A stretch of DNA of 64,000 nucleotides, from contig OX328130.1 in the NCBI GenBank assembly GCA_946811695.1, positions 74,365,353 through 74,429,352 on the forward strand. The letters run 5' to 3'. The translations under genes and the position numbers were made by a program. This stretch comes from Gonocerus acuteangulatus. Its lineage: Eukaryota; Arthropoda; Insecta; Hemiptera; Coreidae. Of this stretch, positions 36,291 to 48,100 are shown in pieces. Numbering within the stretch: the stretch's first letter is position 1; each line of letters opens with the position of its first letter. Below the pieces are notes generated by a model, which was not told the DNA's origin, did not search any database, and saw only the letters and a program-made list of their open reading frames with translations.

Positions 36291-36844
36291 TGAAAATTAG
36301 GTCACTGATTATTATTCTAGAATAAAATTTAATCTTCAAATAATGATGTATATGACACCAAAATATTATTGTAAGTCATAAGATGAATTCAATAAAATCA
36401 TAATTAGATTACCAAATGGTTTAACTTAAACTAATTAAGGGGTGCGAGAGTTCAATTGCTGGAATTTTCAAATTCCAAGATTGGACAAAACAAATAATAT
36501 CGATCAACCTTTACTAATTACTCACTCCGATTAAAAACAGTGGATTGTCAGCAATCAATAAAATCAAAATACACTACGTGTTTCATGCATTAATCTGGAC
36601 ACAGGAGCTTACAAGTATATTTATTTTGATCGTCTTTTTAAAAATTATAAAAAGGCCAGGAGACCAACCAATACCAACCCCTGCTGTGTCATGACTAAAA
36701 TATCTGATTTAATGTCTATAATTTTTAAAAATATTAACAAAATAGTTATAGTTATAAGCTCCCGAAAAGGAGCTCATATGGCATGAAACATGTGAAGTTA
36801 CGATAAATATTTTGGAGCAGATTTAATTCTCATTTATTAATTAT

Positions 36845-37080
36845 CAATCAATCAGTCTCGTAACAGGCCACAAGGGCCCGGAGGGGCAGATACTGTAGAG
36901 GTATCCGATTCTTGACCATACGACACAATACCATACGAGGGTTCTAGGGAGATAGTGTGTCAGTACGATGCTCCGGCCGCCTGATTTTTCCCTTTGCAGG
37001 TACCCATTAATTAATTAACTAAAGGCTGGGTGAGCCTAGGGGCGATCTGGGACCCCAAATCCAACCCTCAAACGACGATA
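36845..37080. repeat. Unclassified GC-richer dispersed-repeat-like block
   Basis: The block from CAGTCTCGTAACAGGCC through GGGCCCGGAGGGGCAG, CTCCGGCCGCCTG, GCAGGTACCCATTAATTAA and GGCTGGGTGAGCC to GACCCCAAATCCAACCC differs in composition from its neighbours and resembles short interspersed repeats of arthropods. There is no second copy in the window to prove it. Confidence 0.35.
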
Positions 37081-37517
37081 CTAGAAGATAAAATCTAATT
37101 TATTAATTATAGATGGTTATTAAAATGATTGATTGTATAATGGTTTATGATCTAATTCATTATTGCTTTGGCAACAAGGTGAGACAATTTTAAACACTTT
37201 CAGTCAGTAAGGTGTTACTTAAGTGTGAGTGTGTAGTTTTAATATTTATTTATTTTATGATAAACATAAGAAATTGTTTGTGGTCATTGTTTATTATATT
37301 TCTTTTTTCAACTGAGATAGTAATATTTTTTTAAATTTTGATTTTTCAAATGGTGTTACAACCAGCTTGTTGCATGTAGTTCATTACGAGAAAATGGGCC
37401 GTAAAATTGTTGTAAGATCATTTAGAAACTCAATTTGATAAAATGTAGATAGGAATTATCGAAAAAGACAAGTCAACAAATCTTTACTTCATTCTTTAGC
37501 TATATTATATATATTCA

Positions 37518-38205
37518 GGGTGGCCCAAAGTAGCGATAAAGCTAGAAGGTACTTATAGGAAATTCAATTCTGAACTAAAAAGTTTCAATCAACATGGGTC
37601 ACGATTCCTATAGGCGTGGGAGCTTTAAAACCTGCTAAACCACATTTTTCAGACGCCAAATCCTAACTACTCAAAATGTGGTGTTAGAGGAAAAAGCTTC
37701 AAATAAATGTTTTAGGCCGCTAAATTCTGCACATTTTGGTATCGAGGAATCTAATTTTGCATCACGGAATTTGGAGATTCGTTTTGTCTATCTTTAATGA
37801 TTAGTGTTTTCCCATCGTTGATCAAGGTTCCCTGTGCTGATTCCATTATACTAATGCACTAATTGGCATTTGCATGTTAATTATTCATAGGAAAATCAAG
37901 AATGGGTAAGCAACTTCCTAATCAACAAGATTCTAGAAATGCTTCCTGGAGGGGCTGGAGTATAAACACCGCGGAACAGGCTCCTTGGTACCAAAATGTG
38001 CAGAAGTTAGTGACCTACAACTTTCATTTTAAGCTTTTTTCCTCTACCACCAGTAGTTGAGAAGTTATCGGCATTTAAGGCTTGAAAAATGTGGTCTTAG
38101 AAGGTTTTAAATAAAGCTCCATCGCCTCCGGAACATGGACCCATGTTGACAGGAACATTTTTGCTGAGAATCAAATTTCCTATAAATACCTTGAAGCTTA
38201 AACAC
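37518..38205. repeat. Long inverted repeat (~220-bp arms), diverged
   Basis: The left arm 37540-37745 and right arm about 37985-38205 pair imperfectly: TATAGGAAATTCAATTCTGA / CAAATTTCCTATAAATACC, CAACATGGGTC / GACCCATGTTG, CCACATTTTTCA / TGAAAAATGTGG, TGCACATTTTGGTA / TACCAAAATGTGCA. The spacer is about 240 bp. It is older than the inverted repeat at 27664 because mismatches are frequent. Confidence 0.78.
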
Positions 38206-38219
38206 TACTACTCTACATG

Positions 38220-38362
38220 TTTCACACCTCTGTGGTGCCTCTTCAAGGGAGTATTTTATTAATAAAAAGGCTTACAGCTTCAACTTAGTAAGAAGTAAGC
38301 TTATAAGAAGTTGATATGCCATATGTTAAAAATTTGTAAAGAGGCACTACACAAGTGTGAAA
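38220..38362. mobile_element. Small MITE with 24-bp imperfect inverted termini
   Basis: TTTCACACCTCTGTGGTGCC with TCTT at the left pairs with AAGAGGCACTACACAAGTGT with GAAA at the right (about 20 of 24). Length 143 bp, no coding. Superfamily unknown. Confidence 0.65.
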
Positions 38363-38391
38363 AATCTAGCCAAGAGGTTAAATATGTTTAA

Positions 38392-39032
38392 CCCTTAGGC
38401 TGCTATGGACTGATATATCAGGCCGGTGGTTGCAGTGCCCCGAGTGCTATGGACTATTATATCAGTTCGTCTTCTTTTGGGCTTGGCTGCTACGAGCTAT
38501 TATATCAGTCCTTCTACTATTGCCAACTGTAGGCTGTTTATAGAAGCTGCAGTGTCCTTCAAAGCCGATAGGGGGCATAGGACTTCACTTTTGTCACTTT
38601 AACTTCCAACTACGCAGCCTACCTGTACGTATATCTGCTCCCTCCCTTTTTATACTGTCGAAAACCGCTGTTTTTCTTTACCTGGAATTTACTCTGCATA
38701 TTTCTCTAGTATATTTTGAGCTTTTTAAGTGAACAATTGTGTGTGTAAATATTTCTAAGAAAATTTATTCTGAACAAGAATTGTTAGAACTTTCGACAGC
38801 GAAAGTGAAGTGGAGTTTTCTTCGGATGATGATGAGGGTTCTGATAATGTATTCCAAAATGTTTCTGTTGGAAAAAACCCTGTAACAAGTGGAATGCAAA
38901 GTACAAGTGAAGAGGGAATCTTCCGACGAAACATCGTGTGACAAAAGTAGTCAACACACGGGGCACTCCAGGCGCTAGCCTATCCCGCACCACAGTACCA
39001 TTTAGCCCTATGCGTATTACGCAGCCTAAAGG
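38392..39032 (+). mobile_element. piggyBac-type element, internally deleted, TTAA target site
   Basis: The ends are CCCTTAGGCTGC and GCAGCCTAAAGG (11 of 12 paired when inverted), each next to TTAA (38388-38391 and 39033-39036), the invariant piggyBac target. The interior near 38790-38890 reads KKIYSEQELLEL, then after a one-base frame change FDSESEVEFSSDDDEGSD. This acidic, Ser-rich stretch is typical of piggyBac transposase N-termini. The start codon is lost and the catalytic DDD core is absent: about 640 bp remain of an element usually near 2.5 kb. Confidence 0.88.
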
Positions 39033-39036
39033 TTAA

Positions 39037-41068
39037 AGTATGAACTGAAGTTTCATTGACTTTTGCTTATTTTGCTAATTACTATATTTGAATAAAAGAT
39101 AATTATTAATTAGAAATAAATCAGTTTTCTAAAGTTAAGCCAATAAAAAATCCAAGAAAAACACATGCAAAAAATCATAAGCAAATAATAAGAAAATTCC
39201 AAAATAACCTCATGTCTCAAGAGTAAGCTAAAAGTCCTGAACAGCCACAATTAATGTGAGGAGTTTGAAGAATTACTCAAGGTGGTTTGTAGAATAATGT
39301 GTGGTTTATCTGTTGATGGATCATTGGTAAATGAGGTGTTCAGCTCTAAACTGTTTTATGAAGTTTTTATTTGTGTTTAACAGGTTTATAGTGTCACAAT
39401 GTGTACTAAAATTCTAAATCCTTAAAATTTAATTTACTAATTTCTATAGATATTACATGTACGAGGATGATTATAACTACAAAGATACATGTGTAAAGAC
39501 ATCAATGATCTACATTTCTGATAAAACTATCCCCCATTTAACTAGGCTAATCTTCAAACATCCCCCAAAAAATAATACACTCCTTCATTCTTAAAATACA
39601 GATTCTAATAATATATGGTTGTTCCAGGCATCTTAAGCATTTTCAAAAAGTATATACGATTTTGCTGAGTGGATGTTGTATTAGTGACTGAATCATGTAA
39701 TGGTATAAATAAGATATCTTTTTAAAAATTGTAAACTTTATTTCAAAATATAAATAATATGACTAAATCAATTAACAAATGTGCTGTTTTTTTAAAAAAA
39801 AAAATACGTTTGAGATCCTGCCTTCTCTCAAACAACAATATAAATAAAAAAAATACTCAGAAACTTTAGTATTTACCGTGCATCTCATAGTAAAAATGTT
39901 GTTACGCTCAGGAAGCAAGCTTATAAGCACTAGATACATACATTAGTAAAGCAGAATGTATTGACAAGAATGTGCACTGATTGCGGCCATGAAATATATC
40001 ATTCCTTTTTCAAGTCAGTACTACAAGAGTGAAATAGTCTCCACAAATGTAGATTTATTACTGAAAATTACTTGTAAAAAAATGCTCTGTCCAAAATCTG
40101 AGACTTCATAACGATTAGCTTCAATACTATGACTATTAACTAAGGAAAGCAAAGGTGGATTAAGGATTAGTTATGCTAAATATAACAAAAATTAAATAAA
40201 AATAAAAAAAAGGTGGACATGAAAAAAAAAAAAAATTAAATACAATTAGCATTGTACTTTGACTCGTACTTCAGTTGCTACATAAATAATAATAATATTT
40301 ATTTCCTGAAAGAAAGCAATAAAGAAAAAAATATTAAAAGATAATAGGGAAACTGAAAATACATCTAAATTAAACATTATGTTACATTTTATATTTTAAA
40401 ATAATTATAAAAGGTGTTGAGAAAGGAATATACGTCTACGACTAATCTATGTTTCACAATAGTTCTACGAATGGACTTTGCACACGCTATATATAACCTA
40501 CAAATTTACTGTCTTTTACATTACAATCACACAGTAACGTCTGCCTCATATAACCATTTATCTTCTGATTTTTAACTCTAGAAAATTTCTTCTAAAATGC
40601 CTCATTATCATGCAACCATATTTTTTAAAAATTAACCAATAAATTCAACAGAAACGAATAAATCTTCATAATAAATATATGAAATTTAAACTTACATATT
40701 TATTCTAACATTTACAAAATGGAAAGAAAAAATAAATAAAACAAAAACCCTAATCATAAATATATTTTAATATTATATTGGTGTATCATTTTTCCATAGA
40801 AATCTACTATTTAAAATCTGTCTTCCATATTAACACTTTAATCTTATCAAACCTATTAGAATTTCCCCATTCACATTAATTACAATCCAGATTTAAACAG
40901 TTTCTCTATAAATTTTGCATAGTTTTATATTATTATTACTTTTATATATTTTTTTTTACCAACAAGGTTCACTTTAATTTTTTTTTGTTTTTTTTTTTTG
41001 GTACTTTCTTTTACGCTCTTATAAGAATAGTAATTGACATTAAGAGAGAAACTGGGCAGAGTTAAAAT
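39037..41068 (-). other. Presumed 3' UTR / downstream flank of the hnRNP L gene
   Basis: This lies immediately 3' of the hnRNP L stop codon on the minus strand. It is strongly AT-rich with no competing frames. Minus-strand AATAAA signals occur, for example at about 39728 and 40300, so a UTR of 0.8-1.4 kb is possible. The polyadenylation site cannot be fixed from sequence alone. Confidence 0.4.
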
Positions 41069-41163
41069 CTACTGATTATCCTCTTTGTATGACCCCCCTC
41101 CATTCGCTGTAATCGAACGCGAGGAAGAGAAACACAGCTTCATCATGTACGGGAATTTGCTAT
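41069..41163 (-). CDS. hnRNP L terminal coding exon
   Basis: Acceptor TTTTCTGTTGCAG. It encodes [20 protein letters not shown] then [10 protein letters not shown] and a TAG stop at 41069-41071. MKLCFSSS is the last beta strand of RRM4. The intron separating it from the previous exon (41164-45395) is filled with transposon debris. Confidence 0.95.
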
Positions 41164-41542
41164 CTGCAACAGAAAAATAAAAACAACTAGTTAGCAAGTG
41201 TGAGATAGTACTGATTTATTTATTTATTCTTCAATATAATATTCTAAAAGAAAGACAAAACTACTAAAGCTATAAACTTATGTATAGAATATTGTTATGG
41301 CACTTTCCAAAGGAGTCCGAAAGTTGCACTCATGAAAGAATTTTGGAATTTATTTTAACCATTTCTCTACAGTTGACTGCTCCAGCAGTCGAGAGCAGCT
41401 GGGAACTCTGTACTAGACATGCGCGCCGAGGCTGAATTTTCCGGCGGCGGCGCGCTGGACTAAAATGGCCGGCGGCGGCGGCGCGCGCGGCGTGGGCTAT
41501 TTTTATTTAACCCCCAAGGGAGATGTTAAAATTTTAATCACA

Positions 41543-41590
<48 letters not shown>

Positions 41591-44486
41591 TTGTCCGCTA
41601 TTTCACAGGCTCAAGAATGGTCAGATTTTGAAGATCTTTGGTACAAAAATCGTTTAATATGAAACGTCAAGTTCTTTAACCAGTAGAATCTGTCCTCCGA
41701 GTGGTGTTGCCGAGAACTTCCCGCGAAAAAAATCTTAACGCTTATGTCTTCGGGTTTATATGCTTGCAGATACTCGCTTAGTATATTCCTTAACATACGA
41801 AAACAAATGAAACCGTTTTTAAAGCGATATCTGTAACAGTTTTTGATATAAGTGGAACAAATGTTTATGTAACTCATTTTCGGTTTGGGTACATCGTGGG
41901 TTCGATCCCCACCGGTGCCGCCGCGGCGGCAGGAATGTTCTCATCCCACGCTCGTTGGGAACATTCCTTTCTGCACCCTGGATGTCGGCGCTAATGGCCT
42001 AGACGTCGATGCGCCGTAAAAAAAAAAAAAAAAAAATTATAAAAATTAGTCTATAAGGCAAGAAAATGAGACACTTAATGATGATAGTGTTTTCACGGGG
42101 CGAATTTTGTGTTGTCGGGGAGTCCTAGGATACTGTCAGTTTCCTGTTGTGGCTTCTTAAACTTCCTTTTGTTTGAGATTTGGAAATTCCTTCTCATCCA
42201 TCACTATCTCCTTCTTTCGTCTTCATCTTCTTTATTCTCTATTACTTATTTCCTTACATTTTTATGAAAGGATTTTAAATCCTTACATCTTCAGCCTGAA
42301 AATTTACCCTATTTCCGAATGGATGATAAGCACGCTGTATACCTAGCAACCCAATTTAATTGGGGAGCCCATTTTATTTCGTTTTAAATAAAGTTTTCTC
42401 TCTTATAATTTTAAAGAAAGATCAAACCCTATCCATAAACTGTATTTATTCCTTTACAAATAGCACTAGGGCTAAGAACGGAACCGCGCTAAGATAACGC
42501 AGTTCCAGAGAGTCGGACGTATTTTTAGTTTTATATCGTCGAGTATGTTTATATAAAATTCTTTTATTTTAGGCTTTTCTGATACAAGCTTTGTCATTTT
42601 CCAATCAACGATCACAACACACAAGCGTTTAATCGATCAGAAGGTAAGCACAAAATGGCGCCGGCCGGTCACCATGCAGTATACTAGTAGATTTCCTCCC
42701 CTTGGCGCGCCGACTGAATAGGCTCGGCGGCGGCGGCGTCATGAAAACCCGGCGTGGCGTAGCGGCGCCGGCGCGGCGCGCATGTCTACTCATGTACCGT
42801 TGACTGTTCCAGCAGTCGAGAGCAGCTGGGAACTGTGTACCGTTGACTGCTCCAGCAGTTCTCAACTTTAGAGCTATCTACCATTACCGTAGCATACTTC
42901 TAGAGAAAATATATTGTTAAAGGACTGTGGTTCGGATCAAGAGGGACCATACCGAAGGACACAGCCATCTTCCTCGAAGGACTCGGAGTTTCAACAGACC
43001 ACCTGGCAGCATTAGCTGAGTCCATATTAGTGGACACACTGGGAATAATTGCCAATCATATTTATGGTCACTGAGTACTTATCATCCATTCACTCTGTCT
43101 CTTTAAATACTTTAGACTTTAATTTCAATTCTATCAATTCCTTATCATCCATCAATATTCTTTCGTCTCCATCTTCTTTATTCTCTATTCCTCATTTCGA
43201 AATCCTTACATCTTCAGCCTGAAAATTAACCCTATTTCCGAATGGATGATAAGCACGCTGTGTACCTAGCAACCCAATTTAATTGGGCAGCCCATTTTAT
43301 TTAGTTTTAAATAAAGTTTTCTCTCTCCTGCCTGTCACTAGAGGGTATTTGAATAAGTTTTTTGCTGTGTAAGCTATTCAGGCATATCACATCTTGTTAC
43401 CTTCTCAGCCCATTCATCTTCTCAAATTGTGAGGTTTTTATACCTCTGTCCATCCCTAATAACAACATGTTTATTGAGTTATACAGTATATATTTCACTT
43501 ATTATTCATAAAATATAACTTATAACATTCTTTTAAATAAAGATATCCAACTTAAAAATAATTGAATGCTCAAAATCAATAGAATAATATAAAATTGATT
43601 AATAATAGTAAACAAAACAAAAATCAGAATTATAAAAGGTGAGTTTTAATTAGGCAAGGAGATCGCTCAAAGTCAAGGCGCTATGAGCGAGAGTGGCAAA
43701 AGTATGCTATAAAGGGGGCCCGAGGCTGGGTGCGAGTATCCCATACAGGAGAACCGTGTGTCTCTCTTGGTATGGAAATCGTTAATAACTTAGCAGCCAC
43801 AGTTTTTGTTCTTCCGCCACAAAACTTGATATATAGCATTTCCATGCCAAACGATTAGATGAGTTTTTTAACCAGCAAAATTGGTCCACTTGGACCGGAT
43901 TGTCATTTTCACTACCTACTAAGCAGGATCGATGAAGATTTGAAGGAATTTGCCAAAACTTCTTTTATGAGTGCAACTTTAATAGATTCCTTCGGATAGT
44001 GCAGAAAATCCTAGATCATGTCTAAGATGATATTATAATGAATATGTGATGTTATTTTCACAAAACCAAAAAGAGTTTTTGTTGTCTGTCAGAAAAAAAA
44101 GTATGAAAGGAGACAAGGTACAAATGAAATGTTCCCTTGTGCTTCTTGATTTTTTTTTTTTTCTCTTTTCTTAGATATATTCGATTGAGGCAAAAAAGAT
44201 AAGGTAATTAAGGATGGCAGATATCTTTGAAAAAGTTAGCAGTTAGACTGTAAGCAGAGCCAAACGGAAAAGTGAACTGTGCTTAATATTGTTATCTGAG
44301 GACCTGAGTTCGAAACTGAGCTTGATATCATCCAACTTTGGTCTGCCAGGCAAAGGAGAAAAGCCCAACCTTAGCCCCACATAGGATAGAGCGCCACTAC
44401 TTTCGTCAGATTTTAAGGGGTTAAGGAACAACTATCAAAATTACTTCTTTAAAGAATACTAACAAACGGAAAGATATAAATATGTA

Positions 44487-44560
<74 letters not shown>

Positions 44561-45103
44561 AGTTTGGGTTTACTTAGAGTTCAGTCTATAAAGTTCCATA
44601 AAGTTCTTTATCACAGTAATTAGTAATAAAGATATACCAACCAAACGCCTTGCTGCTTGTCAAAATATCAAACAATTCTATTTGTTAAGATAAAATATTA
44701 TTTATGTAATAAAAAATAATATAGCCTGCTCATTTCTGCAAAACAATAAGAACAAAAAGGAGGTGGATAAGTCCACCTCGCAGTATGCGTGCCACCTTAT
44801 TGTTTATCCATATAATGCCTCTTTCAAATTTGTTGATATCATTGCTGGAACCTTAAATATATAATCAGTGTGAACAATAAGAAGAAAACCATGTGTTGTG
44901 TTTTTGTAGCAGACGATAGCTATCAAAGAGTGCTCGAAAGATACCGAATAAGTTTTTGATAAAAATCTTATTGGATGTTTCCTAGCCAAATTCTAACTGT
45001 TCCCTGAGTGCTTATCACCTCGACGGCTAACTATCTACACCTCTTTAAATAAATTGTGTTTTCTCTCTGTGAAAAGTCAAAATTAGTGAAAAGTAAAAGT
45101 CAT

Positions 45104-45157
<54 letters not shown>

Positions 45158-48100
45158 GGCGCATCAACTATTTGGCTATTAGCGCCAATTTTTTTTTTGG
45201 TCAAGCAAAATCTTAGAGGGAATTTTTCATGTATTTAAATTTAAATGTCAACAGATAACGTTAATTTTCAAAATATTAGATAACTCGCCAAGTATGAGTG
45301 ATTTAATTTTAACTAATTACACATTTTTCTGATCGAGTAGAGGAGATAAAATCAATTTTTCCACATTTTCTTCTTGATTCCTTATGCAAATTTACCTGGA
45401 TTTTTGATGGGTGCATGATTACAATACACCAGAGCCCCAACAGCATCAGCCACCTCCTCGAACTCTAACAAGCCTGATGAGCTTCGTTCTGAAATCATAG
45501 CATCTTTTATAGATACCAAAAACATAAATTATCAATTAAATATTCATTTTTTTTTTAAAAAAAGGTTTAAGTAGTACTTCTTGGAGAATCCAATTTTCAT
45601 AAATGAAATAATCTATTTAAAAAAATATATACATATATAAATAAATATATAAGAAATATACATTATTATTAGTAATAAGTTTATAGTTATGTACTAAATA
45701 CTAATCTATTTATTTAAATTTTAACGTCCATTATAATTAACTGAGAATGTTATGACGGGTTATCTATAGGTCACCACCCTTTTCTGGCCAGGATAGGGCT
45801 GATGCCTTTTCTTTTTTCTAAAGAAAAGCCACCACCCCTTAGGGGGAATCGATCCAACGACCCTTAGCACGGAGTGTTAAGAGCTCACACCTTAACACTC
45901 ACTGCTCCGGGCCTCCACTAAACACTAATTATTTGTAAGTAAATACCTTTCTTAGGAAAAAGTTTGATCTGTGAAGGCTTCTTGAGTTGGCAAGTTGGGG
46001 TACTCTTCTCATCGAACACTGCCAGCAACTGTTCTTCCGTTATATCCGGAGGTGTGTTGAAGAAGTGTAAAATCTAAAAGGTAACAAGGGAAAAAATATT
46101 CAGTCATGAAAATACAATAAGTTAGTCATGATTATATTATTTAAATTTTAACGTCCATTATAATTAACTCAGAATTTTAGGACAGGTTATCTATAGGTCA
46201 CCACCCTTTTCAAGCCAGGATAGTGCTGATGTATTTTCTTTTTTCCAAAGAAAAGCCACCACACCAAGTGGGAATCACCCTTGGCACATTCGTCGTGATT
46301 AATAATTATTAATAATTATATTAATTATTATTATATTATTAAATATTTAGACGTAGGTAACTGTATGTCTAATGAGTAGAGATCACTGCTTGTTGAGATT
46401 GCGAATGTGGAGATTGTAGTGGTTTGGTCGCGAGGGATAAGTTATACTTTTTATACAAAAATAAGTTATAAAATATAATTTATATAAAATATAAATATAA
46501 AAAAGAAGAAAAAGTCCAACTCGCAGGAATTGCATTATCATAGCACGGTTCCGTTCATATCTCTAGTGCCTTTAGTAAAGGAATAGAAGCAGTTATAGGT
46601 AGGGTTTGATCTTTCATGAAAAATATACAATGAAGTGTGTTGATGAATTTACTCTTTATTTAATTTAATATATTTATTGAGTAAGTTTTTGGATAGTAGA
46701 GGCACTCGCAAGATAGAGGTAAGAGTGCTAAGAAGGTAAAAGTGAGGTTAGACCATGTACCTATAATGAAAGTGTAATGTGGAATAAAAGTGTTAGTGAA
46801 ATTGTTTATTTTTTTTTTATTTATTTTTTTTTTTTTTTAACATTTCTCTACCATGATCCTTAAAAAAATCTCAAAGAGAAGGAAGATTTTAAGTGCCACA
46901 ACAGGAAGCTGACAGTATTTTAAGCGGAAATTACTCCATCCTCTTTCTCCAAGTTCGCTCTAGTAAAATACTATTACCAATAGTTTCTCATTTTCATGCC
47001 TTTTTTACTCATCATCATTAAAAAAAAAAAAAAACTAACACATTCGATGTTTTAAGCACATATGTCTCCGATTGAAATCGCCCCATCAAAAATTGCTTCA
47101 GAACCTTTTATAGAGAATTTACTAAGTTTTTGAATGGTCACCTTCCACTTACCATGATTTCCCAATCCTTTATGAGATATTTTATAAAATATACCAAGAT
47201 CCAATCTATTAATAACATTTTTTTTTTTCAAATGCTTCTATAACTCCAAATGGAACCAAAATTTAAATATCTTAGTTTAGATGAATTTCAAACATGTAGA
47301 AAATATTTCAATTGAATCCGGCAATAATAAGTACTCAAATCGAAAATTAATTTGAAAAGCTATTTTTAACCACTTTTCTCAAAAACTCGGTTCATTTCAA
47401 CGAGTTATAGGAATCATGGAAAAAGATTTTGTTTAAAAAACTTTATTTTCTTAACATCATTTTCTGACCTTGTTACAATTTGTTAATTAAAATTATGATT
47501 CTCGTAGACTTTCATGGTCAACGTTTTGCCAGACACTCTGCTGGCTTCCTCAGGGTTCCTTCTGTTATTATCACAATGACATAGTCATATCCAGAAGACC
47601 TTAAAACATTAAATCTAATTTCTTGGTGTTCTTTTTTTTTTTCTTCTTTGTTTTTTTTTTTTCTTTTGTAAACTAAGAAAATTAGATCGGTAACATTCAG
47701 GAAAATAGGAGACTGTTCAAAAAAAAAAAAAAAAATACCAACAAAGCATATTTAAGACAAAAAAGTGTGGATTATTATTCTGCACTCCTTAACTTAAGAT
47801 TTATGAATACACATGTTTATAAATAAATAACGTAATCAAATGATGGACAAATTTGTATCAATGAAGTTCACTATCCTTTTGAACCCCACAAAAAGTCTGA
47901 ATATAATTTTCAGATGCACAGTAAATACTACCAACAGAATTTCATTGAATCATTATTCTAAATATTTGTATTCCCGAGTGCGTCCAATAAAACTTAGCTC
48001 TTGGAAGTTGGACGAAAACACTCGAGTGTAAATTATTTAGAATCTGAGGCCTTTGAAAACTTATTTTCACTCATTAATAAAAGATGTTTTACCTTGGCGG

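Noticed and set aside
38784..38993. Minus-strand 69-codon frame
   Set aside because: Antisense of the piggyBac transposase N-terminal remnant.
42629..42865. Minus-strand 78-codon Arg/Ala-rich frame
   Set aside because: Explained by the GC-rich repeat block, where stop codons are rare.
45056..45238. Poly-Phe frame
   Set aside because: Translation of the poly(T) tail of a SINE fragment.
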